Positions 46,934-55,955 of a stretch of 64,000 nucleotides of DNA are shown in pieces. Under the pieces are notes generated by a model. It was not told the DNA's origin, made no database searches, and worked only from the letters and a program-made list of their open reading frames with translations. The first letter of the stretch is position 1; each line of letters begins with the position of its first letter. A program made the position numbers and the translations under genes. The DNA is from Enterovirga aerilata (GTDB lineage Bacteria > Pseudomonadota > Alphaproteobacteria > Rhizobiales > Beijerinckiaceae), in NCBI RefSeq assembly GCF_013044135.1, contig NZ_JABEPP010000007.1:1-64000 (forward strand). The letters are read 5' to 3'.

Positions 46934-47934
46934 TCCGGCTGTCCCGGGCCGCGCAGACCGACCCGCTCCAGGATCTGCCGTCCGAGGACCGGCGTGTAGT
47001 GCAGGTTGTCGAGCCAGACCTCGTTCGAGCCCTCGCGCGGATCGAACGGATGGTCGGCGCCGAGATCGGCGAGATCGAGGAAGCGGGCGCCATGCGCGCC
47101 CGCGGCTTGCGCCGTGTCGGTGCGCCAGCGGGCGAAGTCGTCGAGCAGATCGAGCTCCGCCATCAGCCGGCGCTGCGCCGGGCTGACCGGCGCGAGATAG
47201 ACCGTGAGGCTCCGTCCGCGAAGAGCGGCAAGCGCCTCGTCCAGGCGCGCGAGCGTCTCCGGCCGGTACGGCGCGGTGGTGCGCCGGCGCGTCTCGTCGT
47301 TCCTGAGCGTCAGCTCGGGCGGGAGCGGAGGCGTGATGCGGAACCCGTCCCGGGTCCAGGCGCCCGGATCCTCCGCGCCGGCAACCCGATGGAGGAAGCT
47401 GTCCCGGATGGCGTATTCGCTGACCAGGCTCCCGAGGAGCGCGTTCCAGCGCCCGCTCGCCGTGAGGAGCGAGCGGCTGAGCCGCACCGCCGGCAGCTCC
47501 CGCCGTGAGAACATGAAGTAGTCGAGCCCGAGCACCACGCGCTCGACTCCGCGTCGCGAGCGGACCACGCTCGCCACGACGGGCAGTTCGTCGGCGACCA
47601 GGGCCGAGATGCCGGCATTGAACACGCGGCCCTTCAGGTCCGGCGCGACGTCGCGCGGATCGAGCCCGTGGTAGACCGTGGAGCTGCCGACGAGGGCGAC
47701 CTCGTAGTCGCGCGTCATTGCCTGGAGGACCTTGGCGCGCCGCGTCTGGCGGTCGAGCAGGCGGTTCCCGCCGCCGGTCTGGGCGAGCCAGGGCGGGCTC
47801 TCGCGGAAGAGCCAGTAGGCGTCGAACCAGACGACCCGGCCGACGATCGCCGCGAGGGCGAGGAGGAGCGCGCCGGCTGCCGCCGCCAGGGCGCGGCGCC
47901 ACCGCCTGCCGGCCGCGGCGTCAGAACTGGGCAT
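46930..47934 (-). CDS. membrane-anchored SGNH-like protein, AlgX/AlgJ-like role
   Basis: A protein of about 334 aa. One N-terminal membrane helix (about 14-34) is followed by a periplasmic SGNH-like domain: VALVGSSTVYHGLDP (serine block), VVLGLDYFMFSRRE, and the late VWLDNLHYTP (D-x-x-H block). This matches proteins that accompany MBOAT acyltransferases and carry acetyl groups onto polysaccharide. The ATG at 47934 gives a 14-bp overlap with the MBOAT stop; the ATG at 47949 would make it 29 bp. Confidence 0.75.
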   Translation of the reverse strand: MPSSDAAAGRRWRRALAAAAGALLLALAAIVGRVVWFDAYWLFRESPPWLAQTGGGNRLLDRQTRRAKVLQAMTRDYEVALVGSSTVYHGLDPRDVAPDLKGRVFNAGISALVADELPVVASVVRSRRGVERVVLGLDYFMFSRRELPAVRLSRSLLTASGRWNALLGSLVSEYAIRDSFLHRVAGAEDPGAWTRDGFRITPPLPPELTLRNDETRRRTTAPYRPETLARLDEALAALRGRSLTVYLAPVSPAQRRLMAELDLLDDFARWRTDTAQAAGAHGARFLDLADLGADHPFDPREGSNEVWLDNLHYTPVLGRQILERVGLRGPGQPE

Positions 47935-49300
47935 AGATGAAGTCGGCATTGGCGTCGTCGCCGACCTTGAGCAGCACCGCGACCAGGACGAGCCCCAGGG
48001 CGGCGGCCGCCCAGCGGAGCGGCGGCAGCTTCCGGCTCAGGCTCCAGGCGGTCGGCCCGAGCGTGGCGAGCGCAGCGGCGATCGCCGCGAGCTGCCAGAA
48101 GTCGGAGGACGGCTGGCCGAGGCCGCCGGCGCTCAGCCCCGCGAGCCCGGCATAGATCGCGGTCGCGGCCGCGAAGTCCGGGGCGCGGAACAGCACCCAG
48201 GCGAGCGACACAAAGGCGAAAGTGCAGGCCCAGCCGAGCGCGTCCGGCATGGCGCGTCCCGCCTTCCGCCAGATGAGATGGGTCCCGAGCGCGATCCCGT
48301 GCAGGGCCCCCCAGGCCACGAAGGTCCAGCCCGCCCCGTGCCACAGCCCGCCGAGCGCCATGGTGGCGAACAGCGCCAGGACCTGGCGCGGCACCCCGTG
48401 CCGGTTCCCGCCGAACGGGATGTAGAGGTAGTCGCGGAGGAACAGCGACAGCGTGATGTGCCAGCGCCGCCAGAAATCCTGGATGGAGACGGCCCGGTAG
48501 GGTGCGTCGAAGTTCTGCGGCAGCACGATCCCGAACAGGAGCGCGAGCCCGAGCGCCATGTCGGTATAGCCCGAGAAGTCGAAATAGAGCTGGAACGTGT
48601 AGCCGAGCGTCGCCTGCCAGGCCTCGGCGATGGTCGGGATCGCGCCGGTTGCGACCCGTGCGTAGATCGGGTCGACGAAGGCCCCGAGCGGATCGCCGAC
48701 GAAGACCTTCTTGGCGAGGCCGAGGACGAGGAGCGCGAGCCCGCGCGCGACCGTCTCGGCGGCCGGGAGGGCGGCCCGCTCCGCGAGCTGGGGCAGGAGA
48801 TCGGCCGGGCGGACCAGCGGGCCGGCGATCACGCGCGGGAAGAACGCGACATAGAGGGCGTAGTCGAGAAGCCCGGCATGGCGCGTGCGACCGGAGCGGA
48901 GGTCGCTCAGATACATCACGTGCTGGAAGGTGAAGAAGGAGATGCCGAGCGGGAGCGCGAGGTCGTAGCGCGGCGGCGTCACGCCGGGGATCAGCGCGAG
49001 GAGGCCGCCGAAGAAGTCGAGATACTTGAAGATGCCGAGCAGGAGCAGGTTCGCGGCGATCCCGATGGTGATCAACGGCCCCCGGCCGGAGCGGACGAAG
49101 ACGGCGGCGAGGAGCCAGTTCAGGAGAATGGAGGCCGCGAGGACCGGGACGAAGCGGAGATCGAAGGAGGCGTAGAAGACGAAGGAGACGAGGACGAGAT
49201 AGGCGGTGCGGCCGCGCGGCAAGGTCCGCACGACGGCCGCATATCCCGCCCATGCCGCCGGCAGGAACAGCAGGAGGAACACGAGCGAGTTGAACAGCAT
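47921..49300 (-). CDS. MBOAT family O-acyltransferase (AlgI-like)
   Basis: A protein of 459 aa with about eleven to twelve helices. The AlgI/DltB-type motif is [18 protein letters not shown], followed by [20 protein letters not shown] and the catalytic histidine in [11 protein letters not shown]. It moves acyl (acetyl) groups across the inner membrane for transfer to a surface polysaccharide. The ATG at 49300 starts [14 protein letters not shown], the usual AlgI N-terminus. It is the first gene of the three-gene operon. Confidence 0.93.
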   Translation of the reverse strand: MLFNSLVFLLLFLPAAWAGYAAVVRTLPRGRTAYLVLVSFVFYASFDLRFVPVLAASILLNWLLAAVFVRSGRGPLITIGIAANLLLLGIFKYLDFFGGLLALIPGVTPPRYDLALPLGISFFTFQHVMYLSDLRSGRTRHAGLLDYALYVAFFPRVIAGPLVRPADLLPQLAERAALPAAETVARGLALLVLGLAKKVFVGDPLGAFVDPIYARVATGAIPTIAEAWQATLGYTFQLYFDFSGYTDMALGLALLFGIVLPQNFDAPYRAVSIQDFWRRWHITLSLFLRDYLYIPFGGNRHGVPRQVLALFATMALGGLWHGAGWTFVAWGALHGIALGTHLIWRKAGRAMPDALGWACTFAFVSLAWVLFRAPDFAAATAIYAGLAGLSAGGLGQPSSDFWQLAAIAAALATLGPTAWSLSRKLPPLRWAAAALGLVLVAVLLKVGDDANADFIYAQF

Positions 49301-49415
49301 GGGCGCCGCCGGACGGATTGCTTTAGACTCGTGCCCGCGCGGTGGCCAGGGCGCCCGGTTCACACGGCCGTCACGCGCCCGCCCTAGCCATGCTCCGGAC
49401 GCGACGGGAGGGACC

Positions 49416-50663
49416 ATGTCGAGCTTCTGCCGGTTCGGAGGGATGCTGCTGGCCATGCTCGCGGCGGGGCAGGGGAGCGCCGCCGCGGAGGGCGGAGCCG
49501 CGGCCCAGCTCGGGCCGCGGCCGTTCTATCTCGTCGATTCCATGAAGCCGGGCCCGCTTCAGGACCGGCTCAGGCAATGCGGAGCCGACCGCGCCTACAC
49601 GACGCGCAATTTCTCCATCTCGCATCGCGGCGCGCCGCTGCAGTTCCCGGAACATACCCGCGAGGGCGTGCTGGCCGCCGCCCGCATGGGCGCCGGCATC
49701 ATCGAATGCGACGTGGCCTTCACGAAGGACCGCCAGCTCGTCTGCCGGCACGCGCAATGCGACCTGCACACCACGACGGACATCCTGGCCCGGCCGGATC
49801 TCGCCGCGAAATGCTCGCAGCCGTTCTCGCCGGCCGACCCGGCAACGGGCCGCAAGGCGTCCGCGAAATGCTGCACGAGCGACCTCACCGTGGCCGAATT
49901 CAAGTCGCTCAACGGCAAGATGGACGCCTTCGATCCGAACGCCGTGACGGTCGAGGCCTACATGAACGCGACCCCGCGCTGGCGCACCGACCTGTACGCC
50001 ACCACCGGCACGCTGATGACGCACAAGGAATACATCGCGCTGGTGAAGTCGCTGGGGCGCAGGTTCACGCCCGAGCTCAAGGCGCCCGAGGTGCCGATGC
50101 CCTTCCAGGGCTCCTACACGCAGGACCGCTACGCGCAGCAGGTCATCGACGAGTACAAGGAGGCCGGCGTCCCGGCCGCGGACGTGTATCCGCAGAGCTT
50201 CCAGCTCCGCGACGTCCTCTACTGGATCGCCAGGGAGCCCGAATTCGGCAGGCAGGCCGTGTTCCTGGACGAGCGGGACGACACCGAGGCCGGCTTCGAC
50301 AACATGCGCCCCGAGACCTGGACGCCGAGCATGGCCGAGCTCGCCGGCCGGGGCGTGCGGATCCTCGCTCCGGCGCTTTCCATGCTGGTCACCGTCGGGG
50401 AGGGCGGCCGGATCGTGCCATCCGCCTATGCGCTCGAGGCGAAAAAGGCCGGGCTCGGGCTCATCGCCTGGTCGCTCGAGCGTTCCGGTCCGCTCAAGGC
50501 CGGCGGCGGCTACTATTACCGGACGATCAGGCCGGTGGTGGACCGCGACGGCGACATGCTGGCGCTGCTCGACGTGCTCCATCGCGACGTCGGGGTGATC
50601 GGCGTCTTCTCCGACTGGCCGGCCACCACGACCTTCTACGCGAACTGCGTCGGGGCGGAGTAG
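49416..50663 (+). CDS. periplasmic glycerophosphodiester phosphodiesterase
   Basis: A protein of 415 aa with a signal peptide ([14 protein letters not shown]). The GDPD signature is [20 protein letters not shown] with the catalytic HRG and PEHT pair, then [20 protein letters not shown] (catalytic E/D, second histidine). It hydrolyses glycerophosphodiesters from phospholipid breakdown. It is long for the family because of insertions around 115-145 with paired cysteines. Its start is 115 bp from the divergent MBOAT gene. Confidence 0.93.
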   Translation: MSSFCRFGGMLLAMLAAGQGSAAAEGGAAAQLGPRPFYLVDSMKPGPLQDRLRQCGADRAYTTRNFSISHRGAPLQFPEHTREGVLAAARMGAGIIECDVAFTKDRQLVCRHAQCDLHTTTDILARPDLAAKCSQPFSPADPATGRKASAKCCTSDLTVAEFKSLNGKMDAFDPNAVTVEAYMNATPRWRTDLYATTGTLMTHKEYIALVKSLGRRFTPELKAPEVPMPFQGSYTQDRYAQQVIDEYKEAGVPAADVYPQSFQLRDVLYWIAREPEFGRQAVFLDERDDTEAGFDNMRPETWTPSMAELAGRGVRILAPALSMLVTVGEGGRIVPSAYALEAKKAGLGLIAWSLERSGPLKAGGGYYYRTIRPVVDRDGDMLALLDVLHRDVGVIGVFSDWPATTTFYANCVGAE

Positions 50664-50778
50664 GGCGCGCAAGGCGGCCCGTCACACCGTCGGCGCCGGA
50701 CGACATCCGCAGCCGCCTGCTCGATGAAGACGCCGGCGACGGAACGGGCTGAGCGCGCGCGGCGCTCGGCGGCCCGCC

Positions 50779-51432
50779 TCAGAGGACGCCGCGTCGCCGG
50801 AAGACCTCGGCGAGCGTCGCGCCGGCCGCGAGCTCGTCGCGCGTGTCGGTCTCGGCATCGACCTTGGCGAGGGCGGCCTCGAACGTCTCGCCGGCGACGG
50901 CCGCGGGGATGACCACGACACCGTCCGCGTCGCCGAACACGTAGTCGCCGGGATTGACCAGGACGCCGCCGCAGGCGACCGGCATGTCGGCCTCCATCAT
51001 CCTGCCGCGGCCCTTGGAATCGAGCGGGCCGATGCCGCCGTGGAAGACCGGGAAGCCCATGGCGCGGATCGCCCGGACGTCGCGGACCAGCCCGTCCGTG
51101 ACGCAGCCGGCGGCGCCGCGCGCCCGGGCGGCCGTCGACAGGAGCTCGCCCCAGGGCGCGATCCGGTCCGTCGGGCCGCCGCAAGCCAAGACCGCCACCT
51201 CCCCCGGCTTCAGGTCGTCCACCAGGGCGATCTCGACCTCGTAGGGGTTCTCGCCCTCCCGCACCGTATAGACCGGCATGTAGAGGCCGGTCCTGGCGCG
51301 CCCGAACAGCAGGCTCGCCTCGTCGAGCGGCCGCACGAAGGGCCGCATCGCCTGCTCGCGGAGCCCCATGCCGTCGAGGACATCCGAGAGGACGGCGGCG
51401 TAGAGGCGGCGGTGGACGTCGTAGGGCAGCAA
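50779..51432 (-). CDS. RraA-like / HMG aldolase family protein
   Basis: A protein of 217 aa from TTG 51432, which has GGAGG 5 bp upstream. A longer ATG start at 51498 (239 aa) has no ribosome site and would crowd the divergent gene. Family motifs are LSDVLDGMG, GCVTDGLVRDVRAIRAMGFP (with the R-D pair) and GDYVFGDADGVVVIP. Members include 4-hydroxy-4-methyl-2-oxoglutarate aldolase and oxaloacetate decarboxylases. The specific substrate is unknown. Confidence 0.85.
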   Translation of the reverse strand: MLPYDVHRRLYAAVLSDVLDGMGLREQAMRPFVRPLDEASLLFGRARTGLYMPVYTVREGENPYEVEIALVDDLKPGEVAVLACGGPTDRIAPWGELLSTAARARGAAGCVTDGLVRDVRAIRAMGFPVFHGGIGPLDSKGRGRMMEADMPVACGGVLVNPGDYVFGDADGVVVIPAAVAGETFEAALAKVDAETDTRDELAAGATLAEVFRRRGVL

Positions 51433-51509
51433 TGCGGCCTCCGCTCGCCCCGGCAGGAACCCTCCCGCGCGCGTCCGGTTGTTACCGGCGAATGACATCG
51501 GAGGGTAGC

Positions 51510-51719
51510 ATGAAACGCCTGATCGCCGCGGCCCTTGTCGCCGGCACGGCAATGGCCGGGGCGGCGGCCGCGCAGGAGCGCACGAGCGACGCCGCGGTGA
51601 CGCGGCAGGGCGAGGTCGTGCGGACCGTTCAGAACCGCGACGCCCGGCCCCTTGCGCAGCGTCGCTGCTCAGGGATCGGCTGCCTGCAAAGCGTGCCGTC
51701 GCTCGGGGTCGGCTTCTAG
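51510..51719 (+). CDS. small secreted hypothetical protein
   Basis: A protein of 69 aa with a signal peptide (MKRLIAAALVAGTAMAGAAA, cleavage near AAA-QE). The mature part is about 47 aa with two cysteines near the end (RRCSGIGCLQS). GGAGGG lies just upstream of the ATG, and a hairpin terminator follows the stop. These signals support a real gene; the function is unknown. Confidence 0.68.
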   Translation: MKRLIAAALVAGTAMAGAAAAQERTSDAAVTRQGEVVRTVQNRDARPLAQRRCSGIGCLQSVPSLGVGF

Positions 51720-51765
51720 GCTCGCAAACGCCGGCCTGACCGGCCAGGCTTTCGATGATGATTGC

Positions 51766-51792
51766 GCCGCGGCCCCCGGGCCGTGGCGTTTT
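51766..51792 (+). terminator. intrinsic terminator of the small secreted protein gene
   Basis: GCCGCGGCC (51766-51774), loop CCCG, GGCCGTGGC (51779-51787; one G-U pair), then G and TTTT. It lies 47 bp after the stop at 51719. The rest of the 160-bp gap to the SDR gene holds nothing recognised. Confidence 0.75.
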
Positions 51793-51879
51793 CGGCGTTG
51801 CGCTCTTCGTCTCGGCAGCCCCAGCCGGCGCATGGGCATTGCCAGCGCGAGCTGGCAGCCCGTGAGCCGAACGCCAGGG

Positions 51880-52899
51880 TCAGGGGCCGCCGCGACCACC
51901 CACGGCGCCGAAGACCTGACCGGTCGAGAAGGTCGCCTCGTCGGAGGCGAGCAGGACGAAGAGCGGCGCCAGCTCGGCCGGCTGGCCCGGTCGGCCCATC
52001 GGGCTCGTCGCGCCGAAATCCGGGAGATCCTCGGGGAACTGCCCACCGGAGGGCTGGAGGGGCGTCCAGACGGGACCGGGCGCGACCGCGTTCACCCGGA
52101 TGCCCTTCGGCGCGAGCTGCTTGGCGAGCGACTTCGTGAAGTTCATGTTCACGGCCTTGGTCGACGCATAGGCCAGGAGGTTCTCGCCCGGATCGTAGGC
52201 GTTCACCGAGCTCGTCGTGATGATGGCCGAGCCGGGCTTGAGGTGAGGAAGGGCGGCCTTCGTGATCCAGAAGGGCGCGTAGACATTCGTCTTGAAGGTC
52301 TGGTCGAACTCCTCCGACGAGATGTCGAGGATCGACTTGCGCGGGCGCTGGAAGGCCGCGTTGTTCACCAGGATGTCGAGACCGCCGAGTTCCCGGACGG
52401 CATCGGCCACGAGCTTCTGGCAGAACGCCTCCTCGCGGATGTCTCCCGGCAGGGCGACTCCCTTTCCGCCGGCCTGGCGGATGAGCTCGACGACCTCGCG
52501 CGCATCTTCCTCCTCGGCCGGCAGGTAGTTGATCGCCACATCGGCGCCCTCCCGCGCGAAGGCGATCACGGCGGCTCGGCCGATCCCGGAATCGCCGCCG
52601 GTCACCAGCGCCTTGCGCCCGGCGAGCCGGCCGGAGCCCCGGTAGCTCGTCTCGCCGTGGTCGGGGCGCGGATTCATCCGCGAGGCGAGTCCCGGCCAGG
52701 GCTGCTCCTGCTTGGGGAAGGGCGGTTTCGGGTATTTCGCCGTTGGGTCGACGAGCCGCTGGGACGACGCACCGCCGGCCGGGCTCGGCGGAGAAGCCGG
52801 CGCCTGGGCCAGGGCGGGGGAGGCAAGCGCGGCAGCGGCGCCCGTCGCCAGCCCGCCGACGAGCAGGCGGCGGGTGGAATCGAATTCGTCGGAAGCCAT
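51880..52899 (-). CDS. SDR-family oxidoreductase with Tat-like signal
   Basis: A protein of 339 aa. The N-terminus STRRLLVGGLATGAAAALAS looks like a twin-arginine signal. The short-chain dehydrogenase domain (about 90-335) has TGGDSGIGRAAV, NNAAF and the YASTK catalytic pair. The closest known group is the YhdN/GsiB-adjacent YhxC/YghA-type SDRs, which are usually cytoplasmic; the Tat-like leader is a variation. The ATG at 52899 precedes the RR motif directly. Confidence 0.88.
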   Translation of the reverse strand: MASDEFDSTRRLLVGGLATGAAAALASPALAQAPASPPSPAGGASSQRLVDPTAKYPKPPFPKQEQPWPGLASRMNPRPDHGETSYRGSGRLAGRKALVTGGDSGIGRAAVIAFAREGADVAINYLPAEEEDAREVVELIRQAGGKGVALPGDIREEAFCQKLVADAVRELGGLDILVNNAAFQRPRKSILDISSEEFDQTFKTNVYAPFWITKAALPHLKPGSAIITTSSVNAYDPGENLLAYASTKAVNMNFTKSLAKQLAPKGIRVNAVAPGPVWTPLQPSGGQFPEDLPDFGATSPMGRPGQPAELAPLFVLLASDEATFSTGQVFGAVGGRGGP

Positions 52900-53085
52900 C
52901 TGATCTCCGCTGTCCCGGCCCGCCCGTGCGGCCATCGCGCAACCAACGCCTCCCCGCGCCGCCTCGTTGCGCGGGCACAAGGCCGCAGACGGGAGCCCGC
53001 TTCACAGCCGCGCGACCTGCGCTAGGATCGGCCGCAGAGGGCCGAACGCGGCGCATGATCGCGGCGGCCCCCGGGGAGGACGGAC

Positions 53086-54435
53086 ATGGCGAAGAAGCTG
53101 GAGCGGTCGCTCGCGGAACTCTATGCGCGCGATCCCGAGCGTGCGGACGCCGTCGTTTTCGGGCGCCGCGCCCTGAACCGGCGCGGGCTCCTGGAGGCGA
53201 CGAGCCTCGGCGGGCTCGGCGTCGCCCTCGGGGCGGCGATCCCGTTCGGGGCGAGCCTGCCCGCGGGGGTGCTGCCGGCGGCCTTCGCGCAGGGGAGCAC
53301 GGCGCCGTCCGGCGGCGGCAAGACCGCGGGTCCGCAGATCCTGGATTTCCCGGGCAAGGAGAAGGGCCTCGTGGTGCTCGGGGAACGGCCGCTCGTCGCC
53401 GAGACGCCCGAGCATATGCTCGACGACGAGACGACGCCGACGGCCAGGTTCTTCATCCGCAACAACGGGCAGATCCCCGAGCCGCCGGCGAACCCGGATT
53501 CCTGGAAGATCGTCGTCGACGGCGAGGTGAACAGCCGCCTTGAACTGACGCTCGGGGAGCTGAAGTCGCGCTTCGCCCCGCGCACCTACCGCATGGTGCT
53601 CGAATGCGGCGGCAACGGCCGCTCTGCCTTCCAGCCAGAGGCGCGGGGAAACCCGTGGACGAATGGCGGCGCGGGCTGCGCGGAATGGACCGGGGTCCCG
53701 CTCGCCGATCTTCTCAGGGCCGCCGGCGTGAAGGACAGCGCGACATACACGGCCCATTACGGCGCGGACCCGCATCTCTCGGGTGATCCGAGCAAGGATT
53801 CGCTCTCGCGCGGCATGCGCCTGCCGAAGGCCATGGACGAGCACACCCTCGTCGTCTTCGCCATGAACGGCGAGCCTCTGCCGAACATCCATGGCGGGCC
53901 GGTGCGGCTCCTCGTTCCCGGCTGGCCCGGCTCGCTCTCGCACAAATGGCTGACCCGGGTCACCCTGCGCGACCGGGAGCATGACGGCCAGGGCATGACG
54001 GGCACCTCCTACCGGGTGCCCAACCGGCCGATGGTGCCGGGCGCCAGGGCGGACGAGAAGGATTTCCGCATTCTCGAATCGATGCCGGTGCGTTCCATCA
54101 CGACCTCCCCGACGAACGGCACGCGGTTGCCGGCCGGCACGCGCGAGATTGCCGTCCGGGGCGCCGCCTGGGCGGGCGACCTCGCGGTCTCGCGCGTCGA
54201 CCTCTCGGTCGATTTCGGCCAGACCTGGAGCCCGGCGGCGCTCGCGCCGCCGCGCAACCCCTACGACTGGCACCGCTGGACCGCGACCTTGGCCCTGCCC
54301 TCGGACGGCTATTTCGAGATCTGGACCCGCGGCACGGATGCCAACGGGAAGATGCAGCCGCCCGTCGCGGCGGGCTGGAACCCGCAGGGCTACGGCGGCA
54401 ACGCCATGCACCGGGTCGCGCTCCTCGTCGGCTGA
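53086..54435 (+). CDS. sulfite dehydrogenase molybdenum subunit, SorA-like
   Basis: A protein of 449 aa. A Tat signal around R32-R33 (NRRGLLEATSLGG) leads to a sulfite oxidase-type molybdopterin domain (about 95-310). The Mo-ligating cysteine is C174 in LECGGNGRSAF. A Mo-co dimerisation domain follows (about 330-445). Typical later motifs are GGPVRLLVPGWPG and KWLTRVTLRD. It oxidises sulfite in the periplasm and passes electrons to the cytochrome encoded 8 bp downstream. Confidence 0.88.
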   Translation: MAKKLERSLAELYARDPERADAVVFGRRALNRRGLLEATSLGGLGVALGAAIPFGASLPAGVLPAAFAQGSTAPSGGGKTAGPQILDFPGKEKGLVVLGERPLVAETPEHMLDDETTPTARFFIRNNGQIPEPPANPDSWKIVVDGEVNSRLELTLGELKSRFAPRTYRMVLECGGNGRSAFQPEARGNPWTNGGAGCAEWTGVPLADLLRAAGVKDSATYTAHYGADPHLSGDPSKDSLSRGMRLPKAMDEHTLVVFAMNGEPLPNIHGGPVRLLVPGWPGSLSHKWLTRVTLRDREHDGQGMTGTSYRVPNRPMVPGARADEKDFRILESMPVRSITTSPTNGTRLPAGTREIAVRGAAWAGDLAVSRVDLSVDFGQTWSPAALAPPRNPYDWHRWTATLALPSDGYFEIWTRGTDANGKMQPPVAAGWNPQGYGGNAMHRVALLVG

Positions 54436-54443
54436 TCCGGCGC

Positions 54444-54815
54444 ATGGCGAACAGGTTCCGGGTCGGGGCCGCGTTCCTGTCCGGCGCGGCCGCTCTCGCA
54501 TCCGTCGCGGCCGCCCAGGCGCCGCGTCCCGCCTTCACGCCGCAGGACGAACGCATCGAGGACCTGCCGGACACGCCGGGGCGGGAGGAGACCTTCGGCC
54601 TCTGCTCGGCCTGCCACGGCTACAGGCTCGTCTCGAACCAGGGCATGACGCGCGAGCGCTGGGACGACACCCTGACATGGATGGTGCAGCGGCACGGCAT
54701 GGCGGACATCCAGGGCGCTGACCGGGACGTCGTCCTCGACTATCTCGCCCGCCACCATCCGCCGAGGGCGCCCTCCCGCGCCGGCGGCTTCCGCAATCCG
54801 TTCGCCCCGGAATAG
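54444..54815 (+). CDS. c-type cytochrome, SorB-like subunit
   Basis: A protein of 123 aa with a signal peptide and one heme-binding C54-S-A-C57-H58. The axial methionine is probably in GMTRERWDDTLTWMVQRHGM. Its place 8 bp behind the molybdenum subunit gene matches SorAB sulfite dehydrogenases, where the cytochrome accepts electrons. Confidence 0.87.
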   Translation: MANRFRVGAAFLSGAAALASVAAAQAPRPAFTPQDERIEDLPDTPGREETFGLCSACHGYRLVSNQGMTRERWDDTLTWMVQRHGMADIQGADRDVVLDYLARHHPPRAPSRAGGFRNPFAPE

Positions 54816-54934
54816 CGGAGAGCGTCCGGGCGTCGCCGGAACGGCGATCCGCCTGTTCAGGCTGCGTTCAAGCGCTCCAACCGACCATCCGTCCCAGAGG
54901 CAGAACTGCCCGTTCCTTTGGGGCGACTTCAAGG

Positions 54935-55792
54935 ATGAAGAAACAGGCCGGATCGGTCCGGAGAGGAAGCTTGCGCCTCCTCGCAGCCGCATGTGCCGCG
55001 GCGCCGGCGCTCGTTGCCGCCATCGGGACGGCGCCGGCGCGGGCCTCGGACGAAGCCTGCGGGGCCGAGCGGGCGGCGCTGTCCAGGCCGGCCTCCTTTC
55101 GCTCGCTCACCGAGGGGCTTGCCTCGGACAAGCCCGTCCGGCTTCTCGCCATCGGCTCCTCCTCCACGGAGGGGGTGGGCGCGAGCGCCCCGGCGCGCAG
55201 CTATCCCGCCCAGCTCGAGCGCGAGCTGCGCGCCGCCTGGTCCGGCCGCCGCGTCGAGGTGGTGAATGCCGGGATCGGCGGCGAGACGGCGGACCAGACC
55301 CTTGCCCGGCTTGAGCGCCTGATGGCCGAACCCGCCAAGCCCGCCCTCGTGCTGTGGCAGGTCGGCACGAACGATGCGCTCGCCGGCGGCGACGAGGCGC
55401 GCTTCCGCTCCCTCCTGGAGCGCGGGATCTCGCTGGTCCGCGCGGCCGGATCCGACCTCGTCATCGTCGACCAGCAGTTCTTCCCCCGGATCGCCGATCC
55501 CGGGCGCTACGAGCGCTATGTGGCGATGGTCAACGCGGTGGCGGGCGAGCATGGCATACCCGTCTTCTCGCGCTACCGCCTCATGAAGCTCTGGGCGGAG
55601 CGCGATCCGGCACTGCTCGACCGCATGCTGTCCGCGGACGGCTTCCACATGGGCGATCTCGGCTATCGCTGCATGGCGGATGCTCTCGGCCGCAACGTCG
55701 CCGAGAGCGTCGCCCGGACGGTCCAGACCCGCGGCATCGTCGTCGAGCCCCGCCCGGCATCGGCCACAACCGTCGCGCAGATCCGCGGCTGA
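54935..55792 (+). CDS. periplasmic SGNH/GDSL hydrolase
   Basis: A protein of 285 aa with a signal peptide (AACAAAPALVAAIGTAPARA). Block I is LAIGSSSTEGVGASAP (catalytic serine), block II VNAGIGGETADQTL, block III WQVGTNDALAGGDE, and block V DGFHMGDLGY (catalytic D and H). It is similar to acyl-hydrolases acting on envelope esters. It stands alone, 119 bp after the SorB-like gene. Confidence 0.88.
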   Translation: MKKQAGSVRRGSLRLLAAACAAAPALVAAIGTAPARASDEACGAERAALSRPASFRSLTEGLASDKPVRLLAIGSSSTEGVGASAPARSYPAQLERELRAAWSGRRVEVVNAGIGGETADQTLARLERLMAEPAKPALVLWQVGTNDALAGGDEARFRSLLERGISLVRAAGSDLVIVDQQFFPRIADPGRYERYVAMVNAVAGEHGIPVFSRYRLMKLWAERDPALLDRMLSADGFHMGDLGYRCMADALGRNVAESVARTVQTRGIVVEPRPASATTVAQIRG

Positions 55793-55895
55793 GCCCTTCC
55801 GTTCGTAGCCGGCACAGTCAACGCGCCCCTGCATCTCCCGCCGGGACAAGCGCACGCTCTGTCCGTAAAGAGGAGCCCGCGCCTTCGCGCAGCGA

Positions 55896-55942
55896 GCGCA
55901 TGATCCTGCCGCGGGACCGGTTTCCACGTCCGCGGACGGTGC
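55896..55942. repeat. diverged copy of the 47-bp palindromic repeat
   Basis: GCGCATGATCCTGCCGCGGG, then ACCGGTTTCCACGTCCGCGG and ACGGTGC, aligns over its full length with the element at 11362-11408 (shared GCATGATC and ACCGGTT-CCAC core). It ends 13 bp before the ATG of the aminotransferase gene, in place of a normal leader. Confidence 0.6.
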
Positions 55943-55955
55943 TTTGGGAGACGGC

